The notes beneath the pieces were generated by a model. It was not told the DNA's origin, searched no databases, and saw only the letters and a list, made by a program, of their open reading frames with translations. 31,508 nucleotides of DNA from Savagea sp. (GTDB taxonomy: Bacteria; Bacillota; Bacilli; Bacillales_A; Planococcaceae): positions 1 through 31,508 of the forward strand of contig JASLCF010000176.1 of NCBI GenBank assembly GCA_030146155.1. The letters are read 5' to 3'. The position numbers were made by a program, and so were the translations under genes. Below, in pieces: positions 1 to 7,162 of the stretch; position 1 is the first letter of the stretch, and every line of letters starts with the position of its first letter.

Positions 1-10
1 GTTCCCTCCT
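1..10 (-). promoter_or_regulatory. Possible ribosome binding site of a gene beyond the left edge
   Basis: Read on the minus strand, the first ten bases are AGGAGGGAAC, a strong Shine-Dalgarno sequence pointing off the left edge. A minus-strand gene probably starts a few bases outside the window. This is inferred from the motif alone; no coding sequence of that gene is visible here. Confidence 0.35.
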
Positions 11-38
11 GAATTTGGTTTTCGTCGACTTTAATTCT

Positions 39-157
39 ACAGGGGATCTCACTTGTTTTCTATTTAAAATAAAAATAACGTTAGTGAAATTCCATCACCT
101 TCTCCAATAACCGAGAGAAGGTGATTTTCTTTCACCAACGTTATAAATTATAGAACC
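39..157 (-). repeat. Hairpin repeat copy 1, terminator of yidC
   Basis: The core at 77-142 is an imperfect palindrome. Outer arms are AACGTTAGTGAAA and TTTCACCAACGTT; inner arms are ATCACCTTCTC and GAGAAGGTGAT. On the minus strand it starts 16 nt after the yidC stop, and its stem is followed by ATTTTTATTTT, so it reads as an intrinsic terminator for yidC. The same element recurs at 19730-19795 and 31219-31282. Copies 1 and 3 also share 35 of 38 bases on the left flank (39-76 versus 31181-31218), so the homologous unit is longer than the hairpin. Confidence 0.8.
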
Positions 158-158
158 T

Positions 159-947
159 TTATTTCTTTTCAGTTGCTTCTACAGGTTGTTCTTCAACCTC
201 TTTATAATAGAATTTTCGACCTAAGTAAGTTTGGAAGATCAAGATAACCCCACCTACCGTCCAGTATAAAGGAAGTGCAGACATCACTTGACTTGAAATG
301 ACCATAATCATAATTGGTGACATATACACCATAAATTTCATTTGTTGTTTTTGTTGTTCTGGCATCGTCCAAAGTGATACGCGTGCTTGAACAAAATAAA
401 CAGCTCCTGCGAGCACCATCATAATGTAGTCTTTCTGCCCTAATTCAAACCATAAAAATTTATGCTGTTGTACTTCAGCAGAGTGAAGAATTGCAAAATA
501 CAGTCCCATAATAATCGGCATTTGAATGAGGAGAGGTAAACAACCCATATTTAACGGGTTTACACCGTGCTTAGAATACAGCCCCATCATTTCTTGTTGC
601 AGACGCATCATTTCTTCTTTATTGTCTGCTGCTTTGGCTTCCTTTAATTGCTTCTGAATCGATTCCATTTCTGGACGAAGACGATCCATTTTCACTTTCA
701 TATTTTGCTGCGTCTTATAGTTTTTCAACATCAGAGGCATCAGCAAAAAGCGAATAATTAATGTAATGACAATAATCGCTAATCCATAACTCTCATTGAA
801 CTGAGTACCAAAAAATGTTAATAACCCTTCCATTGGCTTAACAAAAATTTTGTAGAAAAACCCAGTTTTTTGTTCAACACTTTGACATCCTGCAAGTAAC
901 GCAGTCGTTACAGACAGAATAAAAAGTAAATGTAATTTTTTCTTCAA
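159..947 (-). CDS. yidC: Membrane protein insertase YidC/OxaA family, lipoprotein type
   Basis: It inserts and folds membrane proteins, with or without SecYEG. Seen: a lipoprotein signal with lipobox LLAGC (Cys21 from the chosen start), an amphipathic charged stretch rich in Lys, Glu and Gln after the first membrane segment, then the conserved core with PLNMGCLPLLIQMPI and further membrane segments. Its length of about 262 residues fits Gram-positive YidC. The longer ATG start at 965 has no ribosome binding site and would give a leader of only about 9 nt. The TTG at 947-945 has GAAGGTGA six bases upstream and gives a normal lipoprotein signal, so TTG is chosen. The gene is not beside rnpA-rpmH within this window, so it may be the second paralogue (YqjG type) rather than SpoIIIJ, but this is inference. 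It is monocistronic, with its own promoter and terminator. Confidence 0.93.
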   Translation of the reverse strand: MKKKLHLLFILSVTTALLAGCQSVEQKTGFFYKIFVKPMEGLLTFFGTQFNESYGLAIIVITLIIRFLLMPLMLKNYKTQQNMKVKMDRLRPEMESIQKQLKEAKAADNKEEMMRLQQEMMGLYSKHGVNPLNMGCLPLLIQMPIIMGLYFAILHSAEVQQHKFLWFELGQKDYIMMVLAGAVYFVQARVSLWTMPEQQKQQMKFMVYMSPIMIMVISSQVMSALPLYWTVGGVILIFQTYLGRKFYYKEVEEQPVEATEKK

Positions 948-980
948 TAGATTCACCTTCATCATTATAAACTACTTTGA

Positions 981-1010
981 AGTATACCCTATTTCACTCT
1001 ATAAATACAA
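981..1010 (-). promoter_or_regulatory. Sigma-A-like promoter of yidC
   Basis: On the minus strand, TTGTAT (1010-1005) and TATACT (986-981) are separated by 18 bases. Transcription would start near 974, about 27 nt before the preferred TTG start codon. Confidence 0.55.
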
Positions 1011-1043
1011 ATGAATCTCTTCTGAAAGATTGCTTTTAATTGC

Positions 1044-1080
1044 AAAAATCAAGGTACACAAAAGTGTACCCTGATTTTTT
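1044..1080 (-). terminator. Terminator between the AraC gene and yidC
   Basis: The stem GGTACAC-AAAA-GTGTACC is extended by AT-rich arms (AAAATCA and TGATTTTT). T-rich ends on both sides allow termination in either direction. It lies 5 nt after the AraC-family gene. Confidence 0.85.
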
Positions 1081-1085
1081 ACTGT

Positions 1086-1871
1086 TTAAAGACCACTTGA
1101 TTCTCCAATTTGATAATTAAAGAATTTCTTGTCTATACTATGACGGAACTTTTTCGGTGTTTCATTCGTGTATTTTTTAAACATTCTTGTATAGTAACTT
1201 TGATTACAAAAATGAAATTCATCCGAAATCTCCGCTATTTTTTTATTAGAAAATCGTAAATAGTATTGAGATTCTTCAACTTTTCTTAAATTGATATACT
1301 CAACAAGAGTAATGTTGGTTTGTTCTTTAAAGATGCGTGAAAGGTGACTTGTACTGATTGAAAATTTCTCTGCAATCGATTCTACTGACAAAGGTTCTAA
1401 TAAGTTTTTCTCAATGTAACGAATCACTTGATTGACTGTATCATGAGTCAAATGTGTATAGTTTTTCTCATTCAAAACATAAAGGTAAAATTCAATAAGC
1501 TCAAATGCGATATCTTTCGCATTGTCCTTCGTCAATTTTTCCTCTATTACACTATCACAGGTAGCATTGAATGAAAATGATTCTGTGCCTGATAATTTCG
1601 AGCGTATTAACTTACGCGTCACAAGACCTGATAATACGGTCAAATAGTTTTTAGCACAATACATGCCTTCACGCGTCCCAATGAAATCTAGCAAATTACT
1701 AATTTTCACTTGCGCTGATTCTTTATTTAATTGTTGTAAAGCATCTATAAATTGGGCTTCTACATCATAAAAATGATCCCAATTTGTTATTTTATCATTA
1801 CTGTCCGCTTTACAAACGACAGGCTGAACCATTTCCATCCATCTTAAATCTTTAACAATACGTTCATTCAT
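1086..1871 (-). CDS. AraC-family transcriptional regulator
   Basis: A 261-residue DNA-binding regulator. The C-terminal third (about residues 150-250) holds the double helix-turn-helix of the AraC/XylS family: LSVESIAEKFSISTSHLSR, then KIAEISDEFHFCNQSYYTRM followed by the typical KKYTNETPKKFR. The N-terminal 140 residues are mostly helical. They do not look like the cupin sensor of AraC or like a response-regulator receiver, so the ligand is unknown. The start is supported by GGGGTGA seven bases upstream of the ATG. It is a single gene bounded by the terminator at 1044-1080 and the YtxH gene 30 nt upstream. Its target is not apparent from its neighbours. The family call is secure; the role is open. 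Confidence 0.9.
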   Translation of the reverse strand: MNERIVKDLRWMEMVQPVVCKADSNDKITNWDHFYDVEAQFIDALQQLNKESAQVKISNLLDFIGTREGMYCAKNYLTVLSGLVTRKLIRSKLSGTESFSFNATCDSVIEEKLTKDNAKDIAFELIEFYLYVLNEKNYTHLTHDTVNQVIRYIEKNLLEPLSVESIAEKFSISTSHLSRIFKEQTNITLVEYINLRKVEESQYYLRFSNKKIAEISDEFHFCNQSYYTRMFKKYTNETPKKFRHSIDKKFFNYQIGESSGL

Positions 1872-1901
1872 AATTAGTCACCCCACAGAAAAATACTTTC
1901 T

Positions 1902-2252
1902 CTATTCTTCTTCTTTAGTTTTTTTATGATACAAACCGTCTTCATTACTATCAGAAGCATCTTCTACTTCTTGACCATAATATTGTACACTTGTTTGAGC
2001 CCCTTCACTTACCATTTCATTATCTGGCAAGTCATAAGGATCAGAGTATCCCTTTTTTTCCTCTGCATCTGGTGTTTCTGTTGCTTCTTGTTGGTTCATC
2101 TGCATTTTCTTTTCTTCAATAAATGACTCTAACTTTTCTTTCCCATCCATGACGATTTGTTGTGCTTTTTCTCTATTTTCAGGTTTTTTAAAATAAGCGA
2201 CTGCTGCTGAAATTCCTGCTAAAGTTACTAATCCTTTTAATTTGTTACCCAT
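1902..2252 (-). CDS. YtxH domain-containing protein, probable general stress protein
   Basis: A 116-residue protein with a short hydrophobic N-terminal segment (GLVTLAGISAAVAYF), then a Lys/Glu-rich helical stretch and a highly acidic, low-complexity C-terminus. This is the layout of YtxH-type proteins, which in B. subtilis belong to the general stress response. Molecular function is unknown. The ATG at 2252 is chosen over the upstream ATG at 2270 because GGAGGAGATTC sits just before it. A sigma-B-like promoter lies about 40 bases upstream, which fits a stress role. It may be cotranscribed with the AraC-family gene 30 nt downstream, since no terminator is seen between them. Confidence 0.8.
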   Translation of the reverse strand: MGNKLKGLVTLAGISAAVAYFKKPENREKAQQIVMDGKEKLESFIEEKKMQMNQQEATETPDAEEKKGYSDPYDLPDNEMVSEGAQTSVQYYGQEVEDASDSNEDGLYHKKTKEEE

Positions 2253-2289
2253 ATGAATCTCCTCCAACATTTTATTTTGTTATTAATGA

Positions 2290-2314
2290 TTACCCTATTT
2301 TCCACATTAAAAAC
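2290..2314 (-). promoter_or_regulatory. Sigma-B-like promoter of the YtxH gene
   Basis: On the minus strand, GTTTTT (2314-2309) and GGGTAA (2295-2290) are 13 bases apart. The sigma-B consensus is GTTTAA-N12-15-GGGWAW. The -10 matches fully and the -35 matches four of six. The YtxH family is a known sigma-B target in B. subtilis, which strengthens the reading. Confidence 0.45.
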
Positions 2315-2820
2315 ATTTTCCAAAAATATGTTGGCTTTTTTCTCATTTAAAGTATTCTTATATTAATATATCCTTTTAAAGGTTTCGATGTCAAATGTTG
2401 GTTCCTTAATGTTTTTTTAATACATCTAGTTCAGAGAAATTAATCTTTCTATCCAGGTCATCAAAGAGACTTATAATATATTATTTGCGATATTCTAATG
2501 ATATTAGAGTGCTAAAAACGAAAAAACTACTTATCAAATTGCCTTTAGCTTTATACTTATTTTAAAAGCAATATAAATTTTAAAATCTTATAAAATATTG
2601 TGTATATATACTAAAATATTTATAAAATGACACACTAACATTGAGCATAATTAGATGTTTTTAATACTTACACACTTCTGAATACGAGTGCATAAAATTA
2701 GTTATCTTCCTCATAATTGCTATTAAATGATGAAAGCCTACGTTTAATTAGAAATTTAAACAAAAACTTAAACAAATAATCTTTATGGTGTATCCAAATA
2801 AACAACTGTAGAGCAATAAA
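2315..2820. other. AT-rich gene-free stretch
   Basis: About 500 bases with many homopolymer A/T runs and stops in all frames. I find no open frame with a ribosome binding site, no recognisable RNA and no long inverted repeat. It is clearly more AT-rich than its neighbours and may be the eroded remains of a lost gene or insertion. Confidence 0.5.
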
Positions 2821-2821
2821 C

Positions 2822-2857
2822 AAGGTGCCCAAGTCACAAAAGTGACCTAGACACCTT
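2822..2857 (-). terminator. Terminator of the DUF4064 gene
   Basis: AAGGTG and CACCTT enclose GTCAC-AAAA-GTGAC, with an internal mismatch. On the minus strand it is followed by TTGTTTATT. It lies 43 nt after the DUF4064 stop codon. Confidence 0.7.
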
Positions 2858-2900
2858 CTATACATCTATTCTGTTATCGGCAATTTTTCTAGTAGCCTCA

Positions 2901-3362
2901 TTAATTGAATGGGCGCATCTCTGTTTCGAAAGGTTCTTGTGAAACAGGAGGTTTTTTCGTAAAAGTAATAATTGCTGCAACATATAATAAAATAGAGGCT
3001 AACGATAAAACACCTGAGAATATACCAGCGATGATAAATAACGTACCCGCTGACTTTATTTTCGCCTCATTCTTCAATTGAACGACAGCTACAATTGTCA
3101 GCACAAGAGCTAGCAACCCGATGCCAGCGATAAGCCAGCCAATTCCTACAAGAGAAGCAAATACATCTAAGACATTATTCGCCTGCTCTATCGTAATATC
3201 AATATCTGGTGTATTGACTATTTCGTTCGCCATTTCTGCTCGTAATTCTGGATCTCCTAACCCTACTTTAAATAATGAAGTTAGAGCGATAATAATTAAA
3301 ATACCAATCCCAATTAAAACTGCTGAAATAATCCCTAATACTTTTTCTGCTGTTCGATTCAT
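2901..3362 (-). CDS. DUF4064 domain-containing membrane protein
   Basis: A 153-residue integral membrane protein with four predicted membrane segments: one at the N-terminus (about residues 8-30), one near 68-90 and two near 102-135. The layout and the NRTAEKVLGIISAVL start match the DUF4064 family of Firmicutes, whose function is unknown. A loop of about 35 residues between segments 1 and 2 (ELRAEMANEIVN...) probably lies outside the membrane. The ATG at 3362 and the TTG at 3365 are both within range of GAGGAG; ATG is chosen. A terminator-like hairpin lies directly upstream of this ribosome binding site, so expression may depend on readthrough from the GNAT gene. Confidence 0.8.
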   Translation of the reverse strand: MNRTAEKVLGIISAVLIGIGILIIIALTSLFKVGLGDPELRAEMANEIVNTPDIDITIEQANNVLDVFASLVGIGWLIAGIGLLALVLTIVAVVQLKNEAKIKSAGTLFIIAGIFSGVLSLASILLYVAAIITFTKKPPVSQEPFETEMRPFN

Positions 3363-3380
3363 CAATTCACTCTCCTCTTT

Positions 3381-3413
3381 AAAAAAGAAGTAGCTGATTG
3401 CTCTGCTACTTCT
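3381..3413 (-). terminator. Intercistronic terminator before the DUF4064 gene
   Basis: Arms AGAAGTAGC (3386-3394) and GCTACTTCT (3405-3413) form a 9-bp stem. On the minus strand the stem is followed by six T residues and then, within a few bases, by GAGGAG, the ribosome binding site of the DUF4064 gene. Confidence 0.8.
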
Positions 3414-3419
3414 CTTATT

Positions 3420-3701
3420 TTAACACTTTACATCGTCATACTCTGAATATCTTTCAAATGCAGTAATGACATAGGAACATACAGGTTCCATTTTATAGTC
3501 TTGCTCACGTGCGTATGCTGCTGCGCGGTCGAGTAATTGTTTCGCCACGCCTTGACCACGTAATTTTTCAGAAACAAATGTGCCATCCATCGCCATTACA
3601 TCTCCAAGAAGTGTCCATGTAATTCGTGCAACTTCTTCTCCATCTTGTTCATTGACAAATGCAAATGTATCTTCGCCGTAATCTTTAAATTCAAATTCCA
3701 T
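3420..3701 (-). CDS. Small GNAT-type N-acetyltransferase (YjdJ-like)
   Basis: A 93-residue minimal GNAT protein. The acetyl-CoA-binding signature is clear at MDGTFVSEKLRGQGVAKQLL (about residues 44-63): a strand, then R-G-Q-G-V-A. The later PVCSYVITAFERY matches the P-x-CSY-x(5)-Y block of short COG2388 acetyltransferases. Substrate is unknown. The ATG at 3701 is chosen over an upstream start because GGGAGGGGA precedes it. It follows ypuA by 24 nt and is probably the last gene of mntR-cvfB-ypuA-GNAT before the terminator. Confidence 0.88.
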   Translation of the reverse strand: MEFEFKDYGEDTFAFVNEQDGEEVARITWTLLGDVMAMDGTFVSEKLRGQGVAKQLLDRAAAYAREQDYKMEPVCSYVITAFERYSEYDDVKC

Positions 3702-3725
3702 GCGAATCCCCTCCCTATTGTTCAA

Positions 3726-4616
3726 TTAAGAAAACCATGACTTTATTTTAGCAAAGATAGAGGCAAAAAACTCTTTTATACGCTCGAAAAATCCTGAATC
3801 AATAGAACCAATTTTATCTTTAATCTTCGAAGCCACATCGTCTAATTGCTTCGACCATTTATCAAAATCAATATTTAATCCTCTAATTTTATCCATTAAA
3901 TCAATGATTAATTGTCTGTCTGCATCACTTAATTCTATTTTTAGTTTACTCAATTGATCCGTTACAATTTTCTCAACTTCTTCTTTCGATTGAGGGGCTT
4001 GTTTAGCCACTTCTTTTTTGATTTCTGTTAATAAATTTGCAACTTCATCTTGATCGATACCCGATTTTTCTGCTAAGTTGGTCAGTACGTTTAATTCTTC
4101 ATTCGCGACTTCTGTCCGTTCAGGGTCTAGTACAGCTCCTTCGCCAGCTACTTCATATGCTTTATAAATCCCTACTAACGCTGAATGGCCTGTAACTGTT
4201 TTTGGAGACGCTACCTCAACGACAGCATCTTCTATTCCAGCTGTCAGCATTGCAGTAGCATACATTTCTGCGGTTACTTGTGTGATGTCTTTAGGCGTTA
4301 CAATGTCAATGACTAATCCATGTCCTTCATCTTTTCTAGTAATTTTAGCAGATGAAAACATACGTGCGTTGCCATTTCCTGATGGAATATATTTTACTAA
4401 GTCCTGTCCTGAGATCGTAATGATGTCAGCAGAATTAGCATCTTCATCAAATAACGTTAACATTTTACTTTTCTCATCTTCTGATAGATTTGCTCCAAGT
4501 GCAATGATAGGGACGCCAAGTTTCTCATCAATTACTTTTGCCGCTTCAGCTTTTTGAGTCAATGGAATCATCGTAAAAACAAGTAAAGCAACTAAAATTC
4601 GATATATATTTTTCAT
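3726..4616 (-). CDS. ypuA: DUF1002 domain-containing secreted protein, YpuA-like
   Basis: A 296-residue exported protein. Residues 1-25 form a Sec signal peptide (basic start, hydrophobic core, TQKAEAA cleavage region). Residues about 26-265 match DUF1002, with LGANLSEDEKSKML near the start and a central GHSALVGIYKAYE block. The C-terminal third is helical and rich in Lys, Glu and Asp, ending in a short amphipathic FFASIFAKIKSWFS tail that could touch the membrane. B. subtilis YpuA is the named member; its biochemical role is unknown to me. The start has GAGGAGG eight bases upstream. It lies 49 nt downstream of cvfB with no terminator between. Confidence 0.87.
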   Translation of the reverse strand: MKNIYRILVALLVFTMIPLTQKAEAAKVIDEKLGVPIIALGANLSEDEKSKMLTLFDEDANSADIITISGQDLVKYIPSGNGNARMFSSAKITRKDEGHGLVIDIVTPKDITQVTAEMYATAMLTAGIEDAVVEVASPKTVTGHSALVGIYKAYEVAGEGAVLDPERTEVANEELNVLTNLAEKSGIDQDEVANLLTEIKKEVAKQAPQSKEEVEKIVTDQLSKLKIELSDADRQLIIDLMDKIRGLNIDFDKWSKQLDDVASKIKDKIGSIDSGFFERIKEFFASIFAKIKSWFS

Positions 4617-4665
4617 CGTATTCCTCCTCTTCTTTCTATTTAACGTTTTGAGGAAGCGCTAAGTT

Positions 4666-5523
4666 TCACTTCACTATTTCTGTCCATCCATCCTGTTGCA
4701 CCACTTTTCTTTCTTTCATCAAACGACCTAAGGCTCTTTTAAAAGCTCCTTTACTCATTTGAAACATTTCTTTAATTTCTACAGGATCTGATTTATCCGT
4801 AAACGGCATTCTTCCACCTACTGTATTTAAATAATCCCAAATGACTTCTGCATCGTCATCTAAACGTTCTTCTTTACGCGGGAGTAACGAGCCGTTTAAT
4901 GTACCATCTTCTTTTACATCTACAATACGAACACTTAACTCTTCACCTAAACGAGGTTCTTCTCTACGTTCTGACTCATGCACGAAAATACGGTAAAGAG
5001 GCTCCTCAGTTAATAAAAATGTACCGACTGGTAATAAACGATAAGGGTAAGCTGTTACGTTTTGATTAAATAATTCTTTCGGCGCCTCTGCTACTCTTTC
5101 CATCACGCGATCCTCTGTAGCTAGTCTTCCGAAAATAGTCCCTGCTGGATCCGTTCTTAATGTCATAAAAATGCGGTCTCCTTGCTTTGGCCACAGTTTA
5201 CTCAAGCGTGGTAAATCTGTTCGATCTACTAAGACTTCAATGGTTGAGCCAATATCTACATAAGCTCCTTCTTGTCGTTCCGTTCGTAAAACAGTAGCAA
5301 ATCCAAACGTGTCGACAGTCACGGTCGGAATAAACATTGTTGCGGTTTTTTCTCCACGACGGTTTAAATAGAAAAACAAGTCCACTGTTTGTCCTGCTTC
5401 AATCGAGTCTAAGCAGTCAGATTCATTCATTTCAATCTGCTCTTCTCCTATACGCACAAGCCATTTTGAACCTTGTTTTTCCTCTACATACCCGGGTTGT
5501 ACTGTACCTATTTCTAATGTCAT
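4666..5523 (-). CDS. cvfB: S1-like RNA-binding protein CvfB/YitL
   Basis: A 285-residue cytoplasmic protein of the CvfB (conserved virulence factor B) family. Known members have three S1-type OB folds followed by a winged helix and bind RNA; in Staphylococcus aureus CvfB affects virulence gene expression. Seen: OB-fold strands in the first 65 residues, a typical S1 strand FGFATVLRTERQEGAYVDIG (about 73-92), a third S1-like segment near 150-215, and a C-terminal winged helix (FTDKSDPVEIKEMF...SKGAFKRALGRLM). The length fits the family. The ATG has AAAGGAG upstream, and the gene follows mntR by 13 nt, so the two are cotranscribed. Confidence 0.93.
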   Translation of the reverse strand: MTLEIGTVQPGYVEEKQGSKWLVRIGEEQIEMNESDCLDSIEAGQTVDLFFYLNRRGEKTATMFIPTVTVDTFGFATVLRTERQEGAYVDIGSTIEVLVDRTDLPRLSKLWPKQGDRIFMTLRTDPAGTIFGRLATEDRVMERVAEAPKELFNQNVTAYPYRLLPVGTFLLTEEPLYRIFVHESERREEPRLGEELSVRIVDVKEDGTLNGSLLPRKEERLDDDAEVIWDYLNTVGGRMPFTDKSDPVEIKEMFQMSKGAFKRALGRLMKERKVVQQDGWTEIVK

Positions 5524-5536
5524 TAGTTTGCTCCTT

Positions 5537-5944
5537 TTATTTTCGAATGTCTTCTAATTTTTTTATAAACTCAGGTGATGTCTCTAAAGCTTCAACTAAA
5601 TCAGTAATACGGTCGATTGCATTCCAGCTTAGATGATGTTCAATTCCTTCCACATCTCCATAAATATTTTCTTCTTCAACGCCAATTAATCTTAAAAACT
5701 CTTCCAACAAATCATGGCGTTTCACTAATTTTTTTCCGAATTTCAAGCCTTTTTCCGTCAAAGCTAGGCCTCTATAACGTTCATAAATTGCATAGCCTTC
5801 TTTATCCAGTCGCTGTGCCATTTTAGTAACAGATGATGGTAGTACATCTAACGCTTCAGCAACGTCCGATACACGCGCTTCACCGCGAAGTTCTAACTGA
5901 ATATAAATTTGTTCTAAATAATCTTCCATACCTGGTGTAGCCAT
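5537..5944 (-). CDS. mntR: Manganese-responsive transcriptional regulator MntR
   Basis: A DtxR-family repressor that binds DNA when loaded with Mn(II) and shuts off manganese uptake. With the ATG at 5944 the protein is 135 residues and every metal ligand known in B. subtilis MntR falls on the same number: Asp8, Glu11, His77, Glu99, Glu102 and His103 (within GDVEGIEHH). The winged helix occupies residues 1-70 (VSDVAEALDVLPSSVTKMAQRL recognition region). This start also has GGAGAGG seven bases upstream; the ATG at 5959 is disfavoured. No manganese transporter is in the window, so its targets lie elsewhere. Its own promoter, a hairpin leader and the cotranscribed cvfB are described separately. 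Confidence 0.97.
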   Translation of the reverse strand: MATPGMEDYLEQIYIQLELRGEARVSDVAEALDVLPSSVTKMAQRLDKEGYAIYERYRGLALTEKGLKFGKKLVKRHDLLEEFLRLIGVEEENIYGDVEGIEHHLSWNAIDRITDLVEALETSPEFIKKLEDIRK

Positions 5945-5973
5945 CTTATCCCTCTCCATTCAGATGATAATAA

Positions 5974-6001
5974 GAGGGATGGCGGTAAACCGGCATCCCT
6001 C
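5974..6001 (-). promoter_or_regulatory. Hairpin in the mntR 5' leader
   Basis: GAGGGATG and CATCCCTC arms, plus three inner C-G pairs, close a TAAA/TTTA loop with one mismatch. On the minus strand the stem is followed by TTATTATC and then the mntR ribosome binding site. It lies at or just after the predicted start site, so it would form at the 5' end of the mRNA. It could be a weak terminator/attenuator or a stability element. Confidence 0.5.
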
Positions 6002-6005
6002 ATCT

Positions 6006-6042
6006 ATTATGCCAACTACAGTTCCAAATAACAACTGTTGGC
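6006..6042 (-). promoter_or_regulatory. mntR promoter within an inverted repeat
   Basis: On the minus strand, TTGTTA (6034-6029) and CATAAT (6011-6006) are exactly 17 bases apart, a good sigma-A promoter. The -35 and spacer lie inside an inverted repeat, GCCAACAGTT and AACTGTAGTTGGC (6011-6042; the second arm has a 3-nt bulge). The repeat may be an operator, or part of the end of the upstream transcript. It does not obviously match the MntR operator as I know it. Confidence 0.55.
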
Positions 6043-6043
6043 T

Positions 6044-7144
6044 TTATTCTATTTTAGCATAGATACACGTATTTCTAAGGTGACTACCATCTGCTGATAA
6101 ACTATCTTGCTTTAAAATCCCTTCAAGTTCGAATTGCAAACGCTCAGCAATTTTTCTGCTTCTCCAATTATTTTCTTCACATCGAATTTCTACTCGTCTT
6201 GCAAAGAGCTGTTCAAAAGCAAATTGGGTAATCCGTTCAACCGCCTCCGTCATATAGCCTTTTCCCGTATGATGACTATCTAACCAATAGCCAATTTCAA
6301 ATTTGGGAATAGACCAATCAATACGGTGCAAACCTGAACTACCTACCAATTCACCCGTTTCTTTAGAAAATATATGAAGGCGTAAATCTTCTCTTGTAGT
6401 AAAATTTGCAATTGCTTTTCGAATACTTTTTTCAGTTTCACTTCTTGCAGGAGCTTGTTGTGCCCAAGGAAACCATTCCTTAAATGATTCTTGTGAACGT
6501 ACGGTCGCTTGCCAAACCGCATCTACATCATCTATTCGCGGTGCTCGTATAATTAAACGCTCAGATTCAAACTGTTCAGGAAAATAAGTAGGGATTCGAG
6601 TACCGCCTACCCCTCTGTCTTCCCAAGCGACAGGCGTCGTTTTCTTTTCAAAATAATCTTGTCGTGTCATACCGTATGTCACTGCGTCATAATAGCGGTT
6701 TTCTTTGGGGGATAGCCATGCATTTCTCAAATGAGCTTCTTTGACAAAGCCCGCTCGTTCAAACGTTTTTCTCATCGCTAAATTATCTTGACGTGTATGG
6801 CCTTCCAAACGGATTTTTTCATCTGGCAGATGAAAAACATAGTCTGTTAAAAGACTGAGTGCAACTGGGCCGTAACCTTTACCTCTTTGTTCGTCTGCAA
6901 TACGCAAATCAAAAATAGGAATCTCATCGAGTAAATCATACAGTTTAACAATTCCTACCTTGTTCTGTTCTTCATCAATGACCCAAAATGTTTTTACGTC
7001 ATCAGACTCGTAACTACCTTCTTCAATCGTTTTTTCAATTAATTGACGTTCTGGATTTTCTTCAACGTGAAACGGCCACGTATTGGTTGTCATAAAATGA
7101 ATTAATTGCTCAACTTCTTCACTTGACCATTCAATCAACTGCAT
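6044..7144 (-). CDS. Tandem GNAT acetyltransferase (two fused GNAT domains)
   Basis: A 366-residue protein made of two GNAT domains. Domain 1 (about 1-165) shows an acetyl-CoA loop at DEQRGKGYGPVALSLL and a partner strand ending AMRKTFERAGFVKEAHLR. Domain 2 (about 190-366) is RimJ/RimL-like: SERLIIRAPRIDDVDAVW at its start, GYWLDSHHTGKGYMTEAVER as acetyl-CoA site, and RSRKIAERLQFELEGILKQ near the end. RimJ/RimL relatives acetylate protein N-termini or small amines; the substrate here is unknown. The start has AAAGGAG upstream. It begins 18 nt after cadA, so it looks like the third gene of the cad operon. Confidence 0.88.
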   Translation of the reverse strand: MQLIEWSSEEVEQLIHFMTTNTWPFHVEENPERQLIEKTIEEGSYESDDVKTFWVIDEEQNKVGIVKLYDLLDEIPIFDLRIADEQRGKGYGPVALSLLTDYVFHLPDEKIRLEGHTRQDNLAMRKTFERAGFVKEAHLRNAWLSPKENRYYDAVTYGMTRQDYFEKKTTPVAWEDRGVGGTRIPTYFPEQFESERLIIRAPRIDDVDAVWQATVRSQESFKEWFPWAQQAPARSETEKSIRKAIANFTTREDLRLHIFSKETGELVGSSGLHRIDWSIPKFEIGYWLDSHHTGKGYMTEAVERITQFAFEQLFARRVEIRCEENNWRSRKIAERLQFELEGILKQDSLSADGSHLRNTCIYAKIE

Positions 7145-7162
7145 CTTGAAATACTCCTTTCG

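Noticed and set aside
1926..2126. 66-codon plus-strand hydrophobic frame opposite the YtxH gene
   Set aside because: Its hydrophobicity comes from reading the Glu/Lys-rich YtxH codons in reverse; there is no ribosome binding site.
3121..3393. 90-codon plus-strand frame opposite the DUF4064 gene
   Set aside because: Antisense shadow of a membrane protein gene, with no ribosome binding site and no recognisable domain.
4282..4557. 91-codon plus-strand frame opposite ypuA
   Set aside because: Antisense shadow; the ypuA frame has a signal peptide, a family match and a good ribosome binding site.
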